From NCBI GenBank assembly GCA_038210595.1, contig JBBQWN010000010.1, forward strand, positions 1 through 64,000: 64,000 bases of DNA, written 5' to 3'. A program made the position numbers and the translations under genes. Of the stretch, positions 8,072-15,815 are shown piece by piece. The DNA comes from Glacieibacterium sp038210595. GTDB taxonomy: Bacteria > Pseudomonadota > Alphaproteobacteria > Sphingomonadales > Sphingomonadaceae. The stretch's first letter is position 1, and each line of letters starts with the position of its first letter. Below the pieces are notes generated by a model. The model did no database searches and had not been told where the DNA came from. It saw only the letters and a list, made by a program, of their open reading frames with translations.

Positions 8072-8977
8072 ATGAACGCAATTCTGAAGCTCGGCACCCG
8101 CGGCTCGCCGCTCGCTCTCGCCCAGGCGCACATGACCGCCGCGGCGCTCGGCCGTCACGGCACGCAGTGCGAGATCGTCACCGTCACCACCACCGGCGAC
8201 CGGGTGCAGGACCGGCCCTTGGCCGAGATCGGCGGCAAGGCGCTGTGGACCAAGGAGCTGGACGCCGCCCTGCTCGACGGCCGCATCGATTTCGCGGTGC
8301 ACTCGATGAAGGATGTCGAGACCGACCTCAACGACGGCGTCGCGCTGGCCGCGATGCTGCCGCGCGCCGATGTCCGCGACCGGCTGATCGGCGCGGCGTC
8401 GCTGGCCGCGCTGCCGCAGGGCGGGCGGGTCGGCACGTCGAGCCCGCGCCGGGCGGCGCAGCTGATGGCGGTCCGCCCCGACCTGCGCATCGAGATGCTG
8501 CGCGGCAATGTCGCGACGCGGCTGGCACGGATCGAGGCAGGCGACTTCGACGCGACCCTGCTGGCCGCCGCCGGGCTCGACCGGCTCGGCATCGACGCCG
8601 GCGTGGCGCTGGAGATCGACGACTGGCTGCCCGCCCCGGCGCAGGGCGCGGTCGGCATCGCGGTGCGCAAGGGCGATGCGGCAGTGACGGCCAGCGTGGC
8701 GGCGATCGACCACGCCGACACCCACGCCGCGGTGCGCCTCGAACGCCACTTCCTCGCCTGCCTGCAGGCCGATTGCCATTCGCCGGTGGCAGCGCTGGCG
8801 CGGGTCGCGGACGGCCACGCCAGCTTCACCGGCGAGATCATCATGGCGGACGGGTCGGAGCATCAGCGCGGCACGGCGCGCGCCGCGCTGGACGGTGCGG
8901 CGGACGCGGTCGCGGTGCTGGCGGCGGAGCTGCTGGCGCGCGCGTCGCCCGCCTTGCGCGCGCAATTCGGGGGCTGA
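8072..8977 (+). CDS. hemC: hydroxymethylbilane synthase (porphobilinogen deaminase)
   Basis: A 301-residue enzyme that joins four porphobilinogens into hydroxymethylbilane, in the shared haem and bacteriochlorophyll pathway. It begins ILKLGTRGSPLALAQA (4-19) and shows HSMKDVETDL near 77-86, GTSSPRRAAQL near 121-131 and AAAGLDRLGI near 165. Cys235 in ADCHSPVA is the expected attachment site of the dipyrromethane cofactor. The ATG at 8072-8074 was chosen because it starts the conserved fold; in-frame extension upstream would overlap tsaD. It is followed by hemD after 12 bases. Confidence 0.96.
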   Translation: MNAILKLGTRGSPLALAQAHMTAAALGRHGTQCEIVTVTTTGDRVQDRPLAEIGGKALWTKELDAALLDGRIDFAVHSMKDVETDLNDGVALAAMLPRADVRDRLIGAASLAALPQGGRVGTSSPRRAAQLMAVRPDLRIEMLRGNVATRLARIEAGDFDATLLAAAGLDRLGIDAGVALEIDDWLPAPAQGAVGIAVRKGDAAVTASVAAIDHADTHAAVRLERHFLACLQADCHSPVAALARVADGHASFTGEIIMADGSEHQRGTARAALDGAADAVAVLAAELLARASPALRAQFGG

Positions 8978-8989
8978 GCCGGCAGGGCA

Positions 8990-9658
8990 ATGCGCGTCCT
9001 CGTCACCCGGCCGGAACCCGCCGCGTCGCGCACCGCCGCGCGGTTGCGGGCGCTGGGGCACGAGGCGATCGTCGCGCCGCTGCTGATCCCGCACGCGGTG
9101 GCGTGGGCGCTGCCGCCCGGCGACTGGCAGGCGGTGGCATTCACCAGCGCGAGCGCACCGGCGCTGGCGGGCGATCGCGCGGCGCTGGCTCACCTTCCTG
9201 CCTATGCCGTCGGCGAGGCCACCGCTGCCGCGGCGCGCGCCGCCGGGTTCACGGACGTACGCAGCGCCCGCGGCGATGCCAGCGCGGTGTTCGCGCTTGC
9301 TGCTAGCGGCGGCATCGCGCGCCTGCTCCACCTCGCCGGGCGCGACCGCAGCGCCGCGAGCGTGCCGCCGGGCCTCACCGTCGGGGTCGTCACCGTCTAT
9401 GCAGCCGAGCTTGCCGCGAGACTCGATACGCCGCCCTTCGATCTCGCGTTGCTCTATTCGGTCCGCACCGCGACCCGGTTCGCCGCGCTGTTCCGCGGCG
9501 ACCGGAGCGGCGTCGCGGTCGTCGCGCTGAGTGCACCGATCGCCGCCGCCGCCGGTACGGGCTGGGCGCGCGTCAGCGTCGCGGCCGAGCCGACGGAGGC
9601 CGCGCTCTTTGCCGCCGCCGGACTGACGTGCGACAACGGTCCCCAAGATGGACGATAG
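8990..9658 (+). CDS. hemD: uroporphyrinogen-III synthase
   Basis: A 222-residue protein at the HemD position directly behind hemC. It starts MRVLVTRPEPAASRTAARLRA, with the typical (L/V)VTRP start, and contains VAFTSASAPALA near 44-55 and AYAVGEATAAAARAAGF near 69-85, matching the first HemD subdomain. HemD sequences are poorly conserved, so synteny carries much of the call. It closes and inverts ring D to make uroporphyrinogen III. Its 3' end overlaps the following membrane-protein gene by 11 bases, indicating an operon hemC-hemD-orf. Confidence 0.88.
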   Translation: MRVLVTRPEPAASRTAARLRALGHEAIVAPLLIPHAVAWALPPGDWQAVAFTSASAPALAGDRAALAHLPAYAVGEATAAAARAAGFTDVRSARGDASAVFALAASGGIARLLHLAGRDRSAASVPPGLTVGVVTVYAAELAARLDTPPFDLALLYSVRTATRFAALFRGDRSGVAVVALSAPIAAAAGTGWARVSVAAEPTEAALFAAAGLTCDNGPQDGR

Positions 9659-10622
9659 CGACACCAATGACGCCACCGAGCGGTTTCGCGCGCGGGTCGC
9701 GTCCCGGCCGATCCCGCTCACCCAGCCGCCGCGGCGCAACGTCGGGGCGTGGGTGCTGGCGGCGCTGCTGCTGGTGTTCGCGCTCGGGCTGATCGCCAAT
9801 CCGTGGTTCGAACGCAGCGTGCGCCAGTATCTGCCGGGCTTCGAGACGCTCGATGCCAGCGGCGCCGACGTCACCGCGGTGCGCGCCCAGGTCGCGGCGC
9901 TCGACGCCCGGCTGCGCGCGCTCGAGGCGCGGCCCGCCCAGCGGCTCGCCGCGCCGGTCGCCGCCGCCAACGAGCGCGTCGCGGCGGTCGAGGCGCGGCT
10001 CGACGGGCTGGAGCGCAGCGCCAGCGCCGGGACGGCGCGCATCGACACGCTGACCAGCGGGGTCGCGGCGCTAACGGGACGGGTCGATGCCAATTCCGGG
10101 CAGATCGTCATGACGTTGCAGGCGGCGCGCGCCGACGCCGACCGGGCGCAGGGCGCCCTGGCGGTGCTCGCGGCGCGCCGCGCGATCGAGGGCGGGCGCG
10201 TCGCGCCGGGCCTGGCGCAGCCGCTGCGGGCGTTGTTCGGGCAGCGCGTCTCGCCCGCGGTGGAGGCGGTGGCGGCGCTGACCGCCGCGCCGGTGACCAC
10301 GGCCGCGCTCCGCGCCGGGCTGGCGCGGCTGCATGGCGGTGCGGCCGCGAACAGCGGCTGGTGGGGCGCGTTCACCGCCGGCCTGGCCGACATCGTGACG
10401 GTGCGGAACCGCGCGCCCGGCGGCGGCGACGCGCTGGTTCAGGCCGACGCGGCGCTGGCGGCGGGCGACGTCACGCGGGCGGTGGCGCTTATCGAGCGGC
10501 AGCCGGTGTCGGCGGCGCGCGACGCCTGGCTGGCCCCGGCGCGGCGGCTGCGCGCCGGCCTCGCCGGGCTGGCGGTGCTGGACGAGGCCGCACTGGCGGC
10601 GCGCCCGGCGGTGACGCCCTGA
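9648..10622 (+). CDS. mitofilin/HemX-like inner-membrane protein (COG4223 type)
   Basis: A 324-residue protein with a cytoplasmic N-terminus (about 1-30), one membrane segment (VGAWVLAALLLVFALGLIA, about 31-50), a long heptad-like coiled coil (about 65-165, for example VAALDARLRALEARPAQRL) and an Ala-rich helical C-terminal domain. This layout matches the mitofilin-like or HemX-like proteins encoded after hemD in many alphaproteobacteria. Bacterial mitofilin homologues have been linked to intracytoplasmic membrane shape in purple bacteria. A role in photosynthetic membrane or haem-pathway organisation here is therefore attractive but inferred. It overlaps hemD by 11 bases. Confidence 0.7.
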   Translation: MDDSDTNDATERFRARVASRPIPLTQPPRRNVGAWVLAALLLVFALGLIANPWFERSVRQYLPGFETLDASGADVTAVRAQVAALDARLRALEARPAQRLAAPVAAANERVAAVEARLDGLERSASAGTARIDTLTSGVAALTGRVDANSGQIVMTLQAARADADRAQGALAVLAARRAIEGGRVAPGLAQPLRALFGQRVSPAVEAVAALTAAPVTTAALRAGLARLHGGAAANSGWWGAFTAGLADIVTVRNRAPGGGDALVQADAALAAGDVTRAVALIERQPVSAARDAWLAPARRLRAGLAGLAVLDEAALAARPAVTP

Positions 10623-10729
10623 GCCCGGCAATTGCACCCCTGTCCTGCGCGGTTTCGCCCCGGTTCAGGAACATTGCTCCATACAGGTGATTGTGTAACA
10701 TCGCTGCCGGACATTCCTGGGGAGAAACC

Positions 10730-11137
10730 ATGACCGACTACCGTCTTATCGCTGCCGCCCTCACCTCGCTCGGGCTTGCCGCCCCCGCCGTCGCGGCGTT
10801 GCCGCAGGCGCCGGCCACCACCGCGGTTCCCAAGGGCGACGCCGTCAACGGTGCCAAGCTGTTCGTCGCCTGCAAGGCCTGCCACGTCACCACCGCCGGT
10901 GTGAACCGCATCGGGCCGTCGCTGCACGCCGTCGTCGGCCGCAAGGCGGGCAGCATCCCGAACTTCAGCTATTCCGCCGCCAACAAGGGCAGCGGCCTGG
11001 TGTGGACCCCGGCGGAACTGTTCGTCTACCTCGAGAATCCGCGCAAGGTCGTGCCGGGCACCAAGATGAGCTATCCCGGCATGAAGAAGCCGCAGGACCG
11101 CGCCGACGTCATCGCCTATCTGCAGACGCAGAAGTAA
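10730..11137 (+). CDS. periplasmic class I cytochrome c (c2/c550-like)
   Basis: A 135-residue exported monohaem cytochrome with an N-terminal signal peptide (about 1-23, ending APAVAA). The haem site CKACH follows GAKLFVACKACHVTT at about 42-53. RIGPSLHAVVGRKAG is the usual class I stretch, and the Met ligand lies in PGTKMSYPGMK near 112. The ATG at 10730 follows a good GGGGAGAA ribosome site; a TTG 39 bases upstream is rejected because it would spoil the signal peptide. Beside the bacteriochlorophyll genes, it is a candidate electron donor to the reaction centre, but it could equally serve respiration. Confidence 0.88.
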   Translation: MTDYRLIAAALTSLGLAAPAVAALPQAPATTAVPKGDAVNGAKLFVACKACHVTTAGVNRIGPSLHAVVGRKAGSIPNFSYSAANKGSGLVWTPAELFVYLENPRKVVPGTKMSYPGMKKPQDRADVIAYLQTQK

Positions 11138-11140
11138 GAC

Positions 11141-11401
11141 TCAATCCCGTCGCTTCAGGCGGCGGGACAGATCCCAGAGGTGGACGGGCAGGCTGATTGC
11201 CAGCCAGCCCGCCACCCAGGGCCAGCCGCCCCCGGTCAGGGCCGCGCGCAGCGCCAGCAGGATCGGCACGGCGGGCAGCAGCGCCGGCAGCACGTCGGTC
11301 CGCCGCCGCGCCGTCAGCCACACCGCTTCGAGCGCCAGCACCGCCAGCACGGCATCGACCGCGTGTCCGTTCGCGAAGAACGCCGCGACGGCCGCGGTCA
11401 A
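11141..11401 (-). CDS. small membrane protein downstream of bchP
   Basis: An 86-residue hydrophobic protein with about two to three membrane stretches (AVDAVLAVLALEAVWL; VLPALLPAVPILLALRAALT; WPWVAGWLAISLPVHLWDL) and a basic tail RRLKRRD. The best start is a TTG at 11399-11401 whose last bases form the bchP stop (TTGA), the same coupling style as its upstream neighbours. The next usable start is a GTG inside the first helix. I do not recognise the family. Its place as last gene of the bchG-orf428-bchP run suggests a role linked to pigment synthesis or light-harvesting assembly, but that is inference. Confidence 0.6.
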   Translation of the reverse strand: MTAAVAAFFANGHAVDAVLAVLALEAVWLTARRRTDVLPALLPAVPILLALRAALTGGGWPWVAGWLAISLPVHLWDLSRRLKRRD

Positions 11402-12603
11402 TTCGCCGCCGCGGGTTTCGGCTTGCCGATCGACTGGACCAGGTGAAGCGTGTCCTTGATGAAGATCTTCAGGTGCGCGACCGGATCGCGGCGCACCAGC
11501 GCCTTGTTCATATAGGCCTCCCACGTCAGCTTCTGGACGTCGGGATCCTCGCACATCTTGACGAAGCGCTCGCGGCGCTTGTCGGACGAATACCAGAAGA
11601 ACTGCATGATCCCGAGCACGCGGAACACCGTGCCATGCGCCTTCATGAACGTCTTGCGGGCCTGGCGCAGCGCGCGCGCGTCGCCGGTGATCAGGAACTG
11701 GTCGACGGCCTTTGCCGCCATGTCGCCGCAGGTCATGGCGTAGTAGATGCCCTCGCCCGACGCCGGCGCGACGACGCCGGCGGCATCGCCCGCGACGATG
11801 ATGTCGCGGCCGTTGTCCCAGCGCTTCAGCGGCTTGAGCGGGATCGGTGCGCCTTCGCTGCGGATCGTCTCCTGCACGTCGAGGCCGGTCTCGGCGCGCA
11901 GGCGCTTGACCGCGTCGCGCAGTTCGAAGCCCTTGTTGGCGCTGCCCACCCCGATCGACGCCTGGTCGCCGTGCGGGAAGATCCACGCATAGAAGTCGGG
12001 CGACATCTTGCCCTGGTAATAGACGTCGCAGCGGGCGCGGTCGAAGGCGTCGGTGTCGGTCTTCGGCGAGGCGACGACCTCGTGATAGGCGAACACGCAG
12101 GGCATCCGCTCGGCGCCCTTCAGCGTCGCGCGGGCGACGCCGGAACGCGCCCCGTCGCAGCCGACCACGGCCTTGGCGCGGACCTGCAGGGCGGGCCCGC
12201 CGCGGGCGGTGCGGTAATTGACGACCGCGGTGCCGTCGGCGTCGCGGGTGATGCTTTCGAAGGTGCCGGTGCGGCGCTCGGCGCCGGTGGTTGCGGCCCG
12301 CGCGCGCAGCCATTCGTCGAACTCGCCGCGGTCGACCATGCCGACGGTACCCTCGCCGACCGGCATGTCGACGGTCTTGCCCGACGGCGCGATCATCCGC
12401 GCCAGGCTCGACTTGCCGACGATCAGGTGGTCGGGAATGTCGAAGTCGCGGATCGCCACCGGCGGCACCGCGCCGCCGCACGGCTTGATCCGCCCGGCGC
12501 GGTCGAGCAGCAGCACCTTGTGGCCGGCTTTCGCCAGCGTCGTCGCCGCGGTCGCGCCCGAAGGCCCGCCGCCGATCACCACCGCATCGAACGTCTCGGT
12601 CAT
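11398..12603 (-). CDS. bchP: geranylgeranyl diphosphate/bacteriochlorophyll reductase
   Basis: A 401-residue FAD-dependent reductase that hydrogenates the geranylgeranyl tail of bacteriochlorophyll a to phytyl. Visible are the dinucleotide motif FDAVVIGGGPSGATAA (5-20), the family sequence GRIKPCGGAVPP near 43-54, VVGCDGARSGVAR near 149, and IIVAGDAAGVVAPASGEGI near 288, the second FAD motif. The ATG at 12601-12603 overlaps the stop of the upstream transporter gene by four bases. The order bchG-orf428-bchP matches purple bacteria such as Rhodobacter. An apparent in-frame fusion to upstream sequence is only an open shadow frame. Confidence 0.95.
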   Translation of the reverse strand: MTETFDAVVIGGGPSGATAATTLAKAGHKVLLLDRAGRIKPCGGAVPPVAIRDFDIPDHLIVGKSSLARMIAPSGKTVDMPVGEGTVGMVDRGEFDEWLRARAATTGAERRTGTFESITRDADGTAVVNYRTARGGPALQVRAKAVVGCDGARSGVARATLKGAERMPCVFAYHEVVASPKTDTDAFDRARCDVYYQGKMSPDFYAWIFPHGDQASIGVGSANKGFELRDAVKRLRAETGLDVQETIRSEGAPIPLKPLKRWDNGRDIIVAGDAAGVVAPASGEGIYYAMTCGDMAAKAVDQFLITGDARALRQARKTFMKAHGTVFRVLGIMQFFWYSSDKRRERFVKMCEDPDVQKLTWEAYMNKALVRRDPVAHLKIFIKDTLHLVQSIGKPKPAAAN

Positions 12604-13916
12604 ATCCCTGCTCCCACCATCGCGCGCGTGTCGCCGCGCGCTACCGAACCAATCCGCATCGCCAGCGCCGCGGCGGCGACGAACAGCCCCGCCTCGGCCG
12701 CGAACACCAGCGCGAACGCCTGCGGCACGTCGCCGGTCAGCGCGCGCAGCGTGTCGACGCCCAGCGCCCCCAGGAACCCGCCGCTGCCGAACGCCACTGC
12801 CTGCGCCGCGCCCCAGACGCCCATCCTGACGCCCTCGCGGCCCGGCCCCTCGGCCCCGGCCAGGCTCATCATCGAACCGATCGCGGCGACCGCGAAGACG
12901 CCGTTGGCAAAGCCGAGCGCGGCGACATTGGCCGTCAGCGGCCAGTTGCCGCCGGCGCGCGCCGCCATCGCCAGCCCGGCCAGCGCCACCGCCGAACCGA
13001 TGCAGCCGCCGACGGTCCAGCCGCGCATCCACCCGGCGGCGCGCGAGAAGGCGTTGCCGCCGATGCCGACGAGCAACATGCCGGCCAGCACGCCGCCGTG
13101 CTGGATGCCCGACAGGCTGGTCGACTGGCCCGGCGTCAGGCCGAAGCGCAGGCCCGCGAACGGCTCGAGGATCAGGTCCTGCGCCGAATAGGCGAGCATC
13201 GACAGGAAGACGAAGGCCGTGAAGCGCCGGGCATGGGGATCGGCCCAGATCTCGGCGACCGCCGCCTTGAAGGATTGCCCGGAGTCGCCGTGGACCGTGA
13301 CCGGCCGCGCGCGCTCGACGCCGCGGATGGCGAGCAGCGCGACCGCGACGGCGGTCAGGGCGATGCCGGCGACGACCTGGCTCAGCCGCTCGGGCGAGAA
13401 CGGCTCGATCAAATGGCCGGCGATGCCCGCGGTGCCGGCGATCCCGGCGATCATCATGATCCAGGTCATCGCCGCCGCCGCCGGCCGCCGCGCGGGCGCG
13501 ACCTCGCTGGCCAGCAGCGCCAGCAGCGAGGTGCCGGCCGCGCCGACGCCCGCGCCGATCAGGCTGAACGCGATCACCGCCAGCACCGGGCCCATGACCG
13601 GCCGGCTGGTCATCATCAGCGTCGCATCGGTGGCGAGCATCGCGCCGAGTGCCAGACAGGCCATGCCGCCGGCGATCCACGGCGTCCGCCGCGCCCCGCG
13701 GTCCGACCCGTGGCCCCAGTGCGGCCGCGTCATCTGCACCGCATAATGCCAGGCGACGAGGCCGGCGGGCAGCGTCGCGGGCAGCGCGAACTCGACGACC
13801 ATGACCCGGTTGAGCAGCGACGTCGCCAGCATCACGATCGCGCCGATCGACGCCTGCACCAGCCCGAGCCGCGCGATGCCGGGCCAGCCCAGTCCGGAGT
13901 CGCCGAGACCCTTCAC
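12600..13916 (-). CDS. PucC-family (orf428/BCD) MFS transporter
   Basis: A 438-residue membrane protein with about 12 transmembrane helices, of the bacteriochlorophyll delivery (PucC/LhaA) branch of the major facilitator superfamily. Characteristic stretches are LLNRVMVVEFALPATLPAGL near 31, QDLILEPFAGLRFGLTPGQST near 240 and GVRMGVWGAAQAVAFGSGGF near 370. The start is a GTG at 13914-13916 overlapping the bchG stop (GTGA). Family members are thought to deliver bacteriochlorophyll or to shield light-harvesting subunits during assembly. The position between bchG and bchP identifies it as the orf428 type rather than LhaA, which is encoded separately at 26857. Confidence 0.88.
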   Translation of the reverse strand: MKGLGDSGLGWPGIARLGLVQASIGAIVMLATSLLNRVMVVEFALPATLPAGLVAWHYAVQMTRPHWGHGSDRGARRTPWIAGGMACLALGAMLATDATLMMTSRPVMGPVLAVIAFSLIGAGVGAAGTSLLALLASEVAPARRPAAAAMTWIMMIAGIAGTAGIAGHLIEPFSPERLSQVVAGIALTAVAVALLAIRGVERARPVTVHGDSGQSFKAAVAEIWADPHARRFTAFVFLSMLAYSAQDLILEPFAGLRFGLTPGQSTSLSGIQHGGVLAGMLLVGIGGNAFSRAAGWMRGWTVGGCIGSAVALAGLAMAARAGGNWPLTANVAALGFANGVFAVAAIGSMMSLAGAEGPGREGVRMGVWGAAQAVAFGSGGFLGALGVDTLRALTGDVPQAFALVFAAEAGLFVAAAALAMRIGSVARGDTRAMVGAGI

Positions 13917-14812
13917 GACGCCGCGATCCCGAAGGCGGTGGCGAGCATGCCGAGCACGTACAGCGTCACCCCGGTGCCGTTGTACCACGGCGCGTACCGG
14001 CGCGGGTCGCGCACCAGCCGCACCATGCAGGCGAGCTGCAGCCCGATCACCACGACGACGATCAGCCCGGTCCACTCGCGACCCCATTGGAACAGCAGCG
14101 CCGCCACCGCCAGCTGCGGCACGATCATCGCCGCGCACGCCAGCTGCGCCGCCGTCTCGACGCCCAACGTGACCGGCAGCGAGGCCAGCCCCATCGCCTT
14201 GTCGCCCGCGACCGCCTTGAAGTCGTTCAGCGTCATGATCCCGAACGCGCCGAGGCTGTAGAGGCCGATGATGATCAGCACCGGCACCTGCGGCAGCGTG
14301 CCGGTCATCGCGCTCGCGCCGGTGAACCACGACAGGCCTTCATAGCTGAACGCGCACACCAGCGGCCCGAACCAGCCGCTCTGCTTCAGGCGGAACGGCG
14401 GCGCGCTATAGGCCCAGCCCGAGGCCAGGCCGGCGACGGTGGCGGCCAGCACCCAGGGACCGATCAGCGCGCCGACAGCCAGCGACACCAGGCTGCCGAT
14501 GATCGCGATATACAGCCCCCAGCGGCCGGGGATGCGCCCCGACGGAATCGGCCGGTTCGGCTCGTTGATCGCATCGACCTCGCGGTCGAACCAGTCGTTG
14601 ACCGCCTGGCTGGTGCCGCAGACGATCGGCCCGGCCAGCAGCATCCCCGCGACCAGGAACGGCCAGCGTTCGCTAAGCGACACGCCCGACGACACGACCC
14701 CGCACATGAAGGCCCACATCGGCGGAAACCACGTCACCGGCTTCAGCAGTTCCAGCACGTCGCGGGGACGCGGATACGCTGGGCGAACAAGCGTGGCGAC
14801 GGCTTCGGCCAT
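13913..14812 (-). CDS. bchG: bacteriochlorophyll a synthase
   Basis: A 299-residue polytopic UbiA-family prenyltransferase that esterifies bacteriochlorophyllide a with geranylgeranyl or phytyl diphosphate. The first Asp-rich motif is in VNDWFDREVDAINEPNRPIP near 92-111, and the second region is GIMTLNDFKAVAGDKAMGL near 198. KPVTWFPPMWAFMCG near 25 is typical of BchG and ChlG. The ATG is at 14810-14812. The preceding methyltransferase gene ends 47 bases upstream on the same strand, so one transcript is possible. Downstream it is coupled to the transporter gene by a GTGA overlap. Confidence 0.95.
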   Translation of the reverse strand: MAEAVATLVRPAYPRPRDVLELLKPVTWFPPMWAFMCGVVSSGVSLSERWPFLVAGMLLAGPIVCGTSQAVNDWFDREVDAINEPNRPIPSGRIPGRWGLYIAIIGSLVSLAVGALIGPWVLAATVAGLASGWAYSAPPFRLKQSGWFGPLVCAFSYEGLSWFTGASAMTGTLPQVPVLIIIGLYSLGAFGIMTLNDFKAVAGDKAMGLASLPVTLGVETAAQLACAAMIVPQLAVAALLFQWGREWTGLIVVVVIGLQLACMVRLVRDPRRYAPWYNGTGVTLYVLGMLATAFGIAAS

Positions 14813-14859
14813 CGTCGAAGGCTATGCGTGACGCCCCGAAGCGTCAACCGCGCTGGACA

Positions 14860-15600
14860 CTATTTCGGGCTTTTCCCGACGCCCGGGACCAGCATGCCGA
14901 CCCGCCGCTTATAGTCGCGATACTCGTCGCCGAACATCGCGGTCAGGTCGCGCTCCTCGTGACCGATGGCGATGATGACATAGACGGTCATGCCGACCGC
15001 GAGCAGCAGATGGCCCCAGCTCATCACCGGCGTCGCCCAGAAGGCGATGACAAACCCGAGGTAGAGCGGGTGGCGCACCGCCTTGTAGAACAGCGGTGTA
15101 TGAAACCCCAGCGCCGCCGGCTCGCGGCCGCGCAGGTGCGACCACGCCTGGGTCAGGCCGAACAGCTCGAAGTGCGAGATCAGAAAGGTCGAGACCAGCA
15201 CGATCAGCCAGCCGAGCGCGAACAGCCCCCACATCGTCCATTCCGCCCAGGCTGCGCGGATGTGCCACAGTTCGCCCGGGATCGGCCGCCAGCCCGCGAC
15301 CAGCACGATCAGGATCAGGCTCGACGCGACGACATAGGCGCTGCGCTCGGCGACCGTGCCGACGACTCGCGTCCAGCGGCGCTTGAACGACGGCCGCGCC
15401 ATGACGCTGTGCTGGAGGCCGAACAGCGCGATAAGCACGGTATCGACGACCAGCGCGACCGCCAGCGGCGAGGCGGGGCCGCGGTCGACCGTCACCGGCA
15501 CCCACGGCAGGTCGCCGACGAAGGCGACCAGGTAGAGGAAGGTCGCGAAGAACAGCAGATAGGCGGCGACCGCGAAGACGAAGATGACCAGACGGCTCAT
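14860..15600 (-). CDS. membrane methyltransferase, NnrU/MddA-like
   Basis: A 246-residue protein with about five to six membrane helices. The C-terminal region AVRHPLYLGFVIAFW (near 180) and GHEERDLTAMFGDEYRDYKR (near 216) carry the conserved RHPxY and E-(x)-dL-x-x-fGdeYrdY motifs of the isoprenylcysteine methyltransferase-like superfamily. The early GLQHSVMARPSFKRRW (near 62) is typical of the NnrU/MddA branch. Methanethiol S-methyltransferase (mddA) is one possible function; another membrane S- or O-methylation is equally possible. It sits inside the photosynthesis cluster between ppsR and bchG on the same strand, which is unexplained. The ATG is at 15598-15600. Confidence 0.72.
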   Translation of the reverse strand: MSRLVIFVFAVAAYLLFFATFLYLVAFVGDLPWVPVTVDRGPASPLAVALVVDTVLIALFGLQHSVMARPSFKRRWTRVVGTVAERSAYVVASSLILIVLVAGWRPIPGELWHIRAAWAEWTMWGLFALGWLIVLVSTFLISHFELFGLTQAWSHLRGREPAALGFHTPLFYKAVRHPLYLGFVIAFWATPVMSWGHLLLAVGMTVYVIIAIGHEERDLTAMFGDEYRDYKRRVGMLVPGVGKSPK

Positions 15601-15674
15601 GGTGCGGCGGTTAGCCACATCGGACGCCTGCGTCTTGGACGAAAACGACGAAAAGCGTGCCCCCTCGCCACCAA

Positions 15675-15777
15675 CGTCATCCCCGCGCAGGCGGGGACCC
15701 AGTCCGACAAGCAGCACCGGCGCAGCCGACCGCTCCTTTGTGAAGCGGGCTGGGTCCCAGCCTTCGCGGCGATGACG
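15675..15777. repeat. imperfect inverted repeat, dispersed palindromic type
   Basis: Left arm CGTCATCCCCGCGCAGGCGG (and on to 15702) is matched by a diverged right arm at 15750-15777 that ends in CGCGGCGATGACG. The arms are about 28 bases with mismatches and a 47-base centre. On the plus strand it would spuriously encode VIPAQAGTQ...WVPAFAAMT, a string familiar from falsely annotated proteins over repeats in alphaproteobacterial genomes. It fills most of the gap between ppsR and the methyltransferase gene. It is probably a non-autonomous palindromic repeat; no transposase is near. Confidence 0.75.
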
Positions 15778-15815
15778 GCTCAGGGATTCAGCCGGACATC
15801 ATCCCAATCGAGGAA

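Noticed and set aside
6024..8081. Apparent 685-residue protein containing GpsA
   Set aside because: The first half is an Arg-rich frame-shadow of tsaD; GpsA begins at its own ATG at 6998.
8523..8540. TGGCACG inside hemC as a further sigma-54 promoter
   Set aside because: The -12 GC is missing at the required spacing and the site is inside a coding region with no gene start downstream.
8054..10393. A 779-residue minus-strand open frame opposite hemC, hemD and the mitofilin-like gene
   Set aside because: Low-complexity composition and complete overlap with three well-supported plus-strand genes.
11398..13680. Apparent fusion of bchP to a long N-terminal extension
   Set aside because: The extension is an out-of-frame reading of the PucC-type gene; bchP has its own ATG coupled to the transporter stop.
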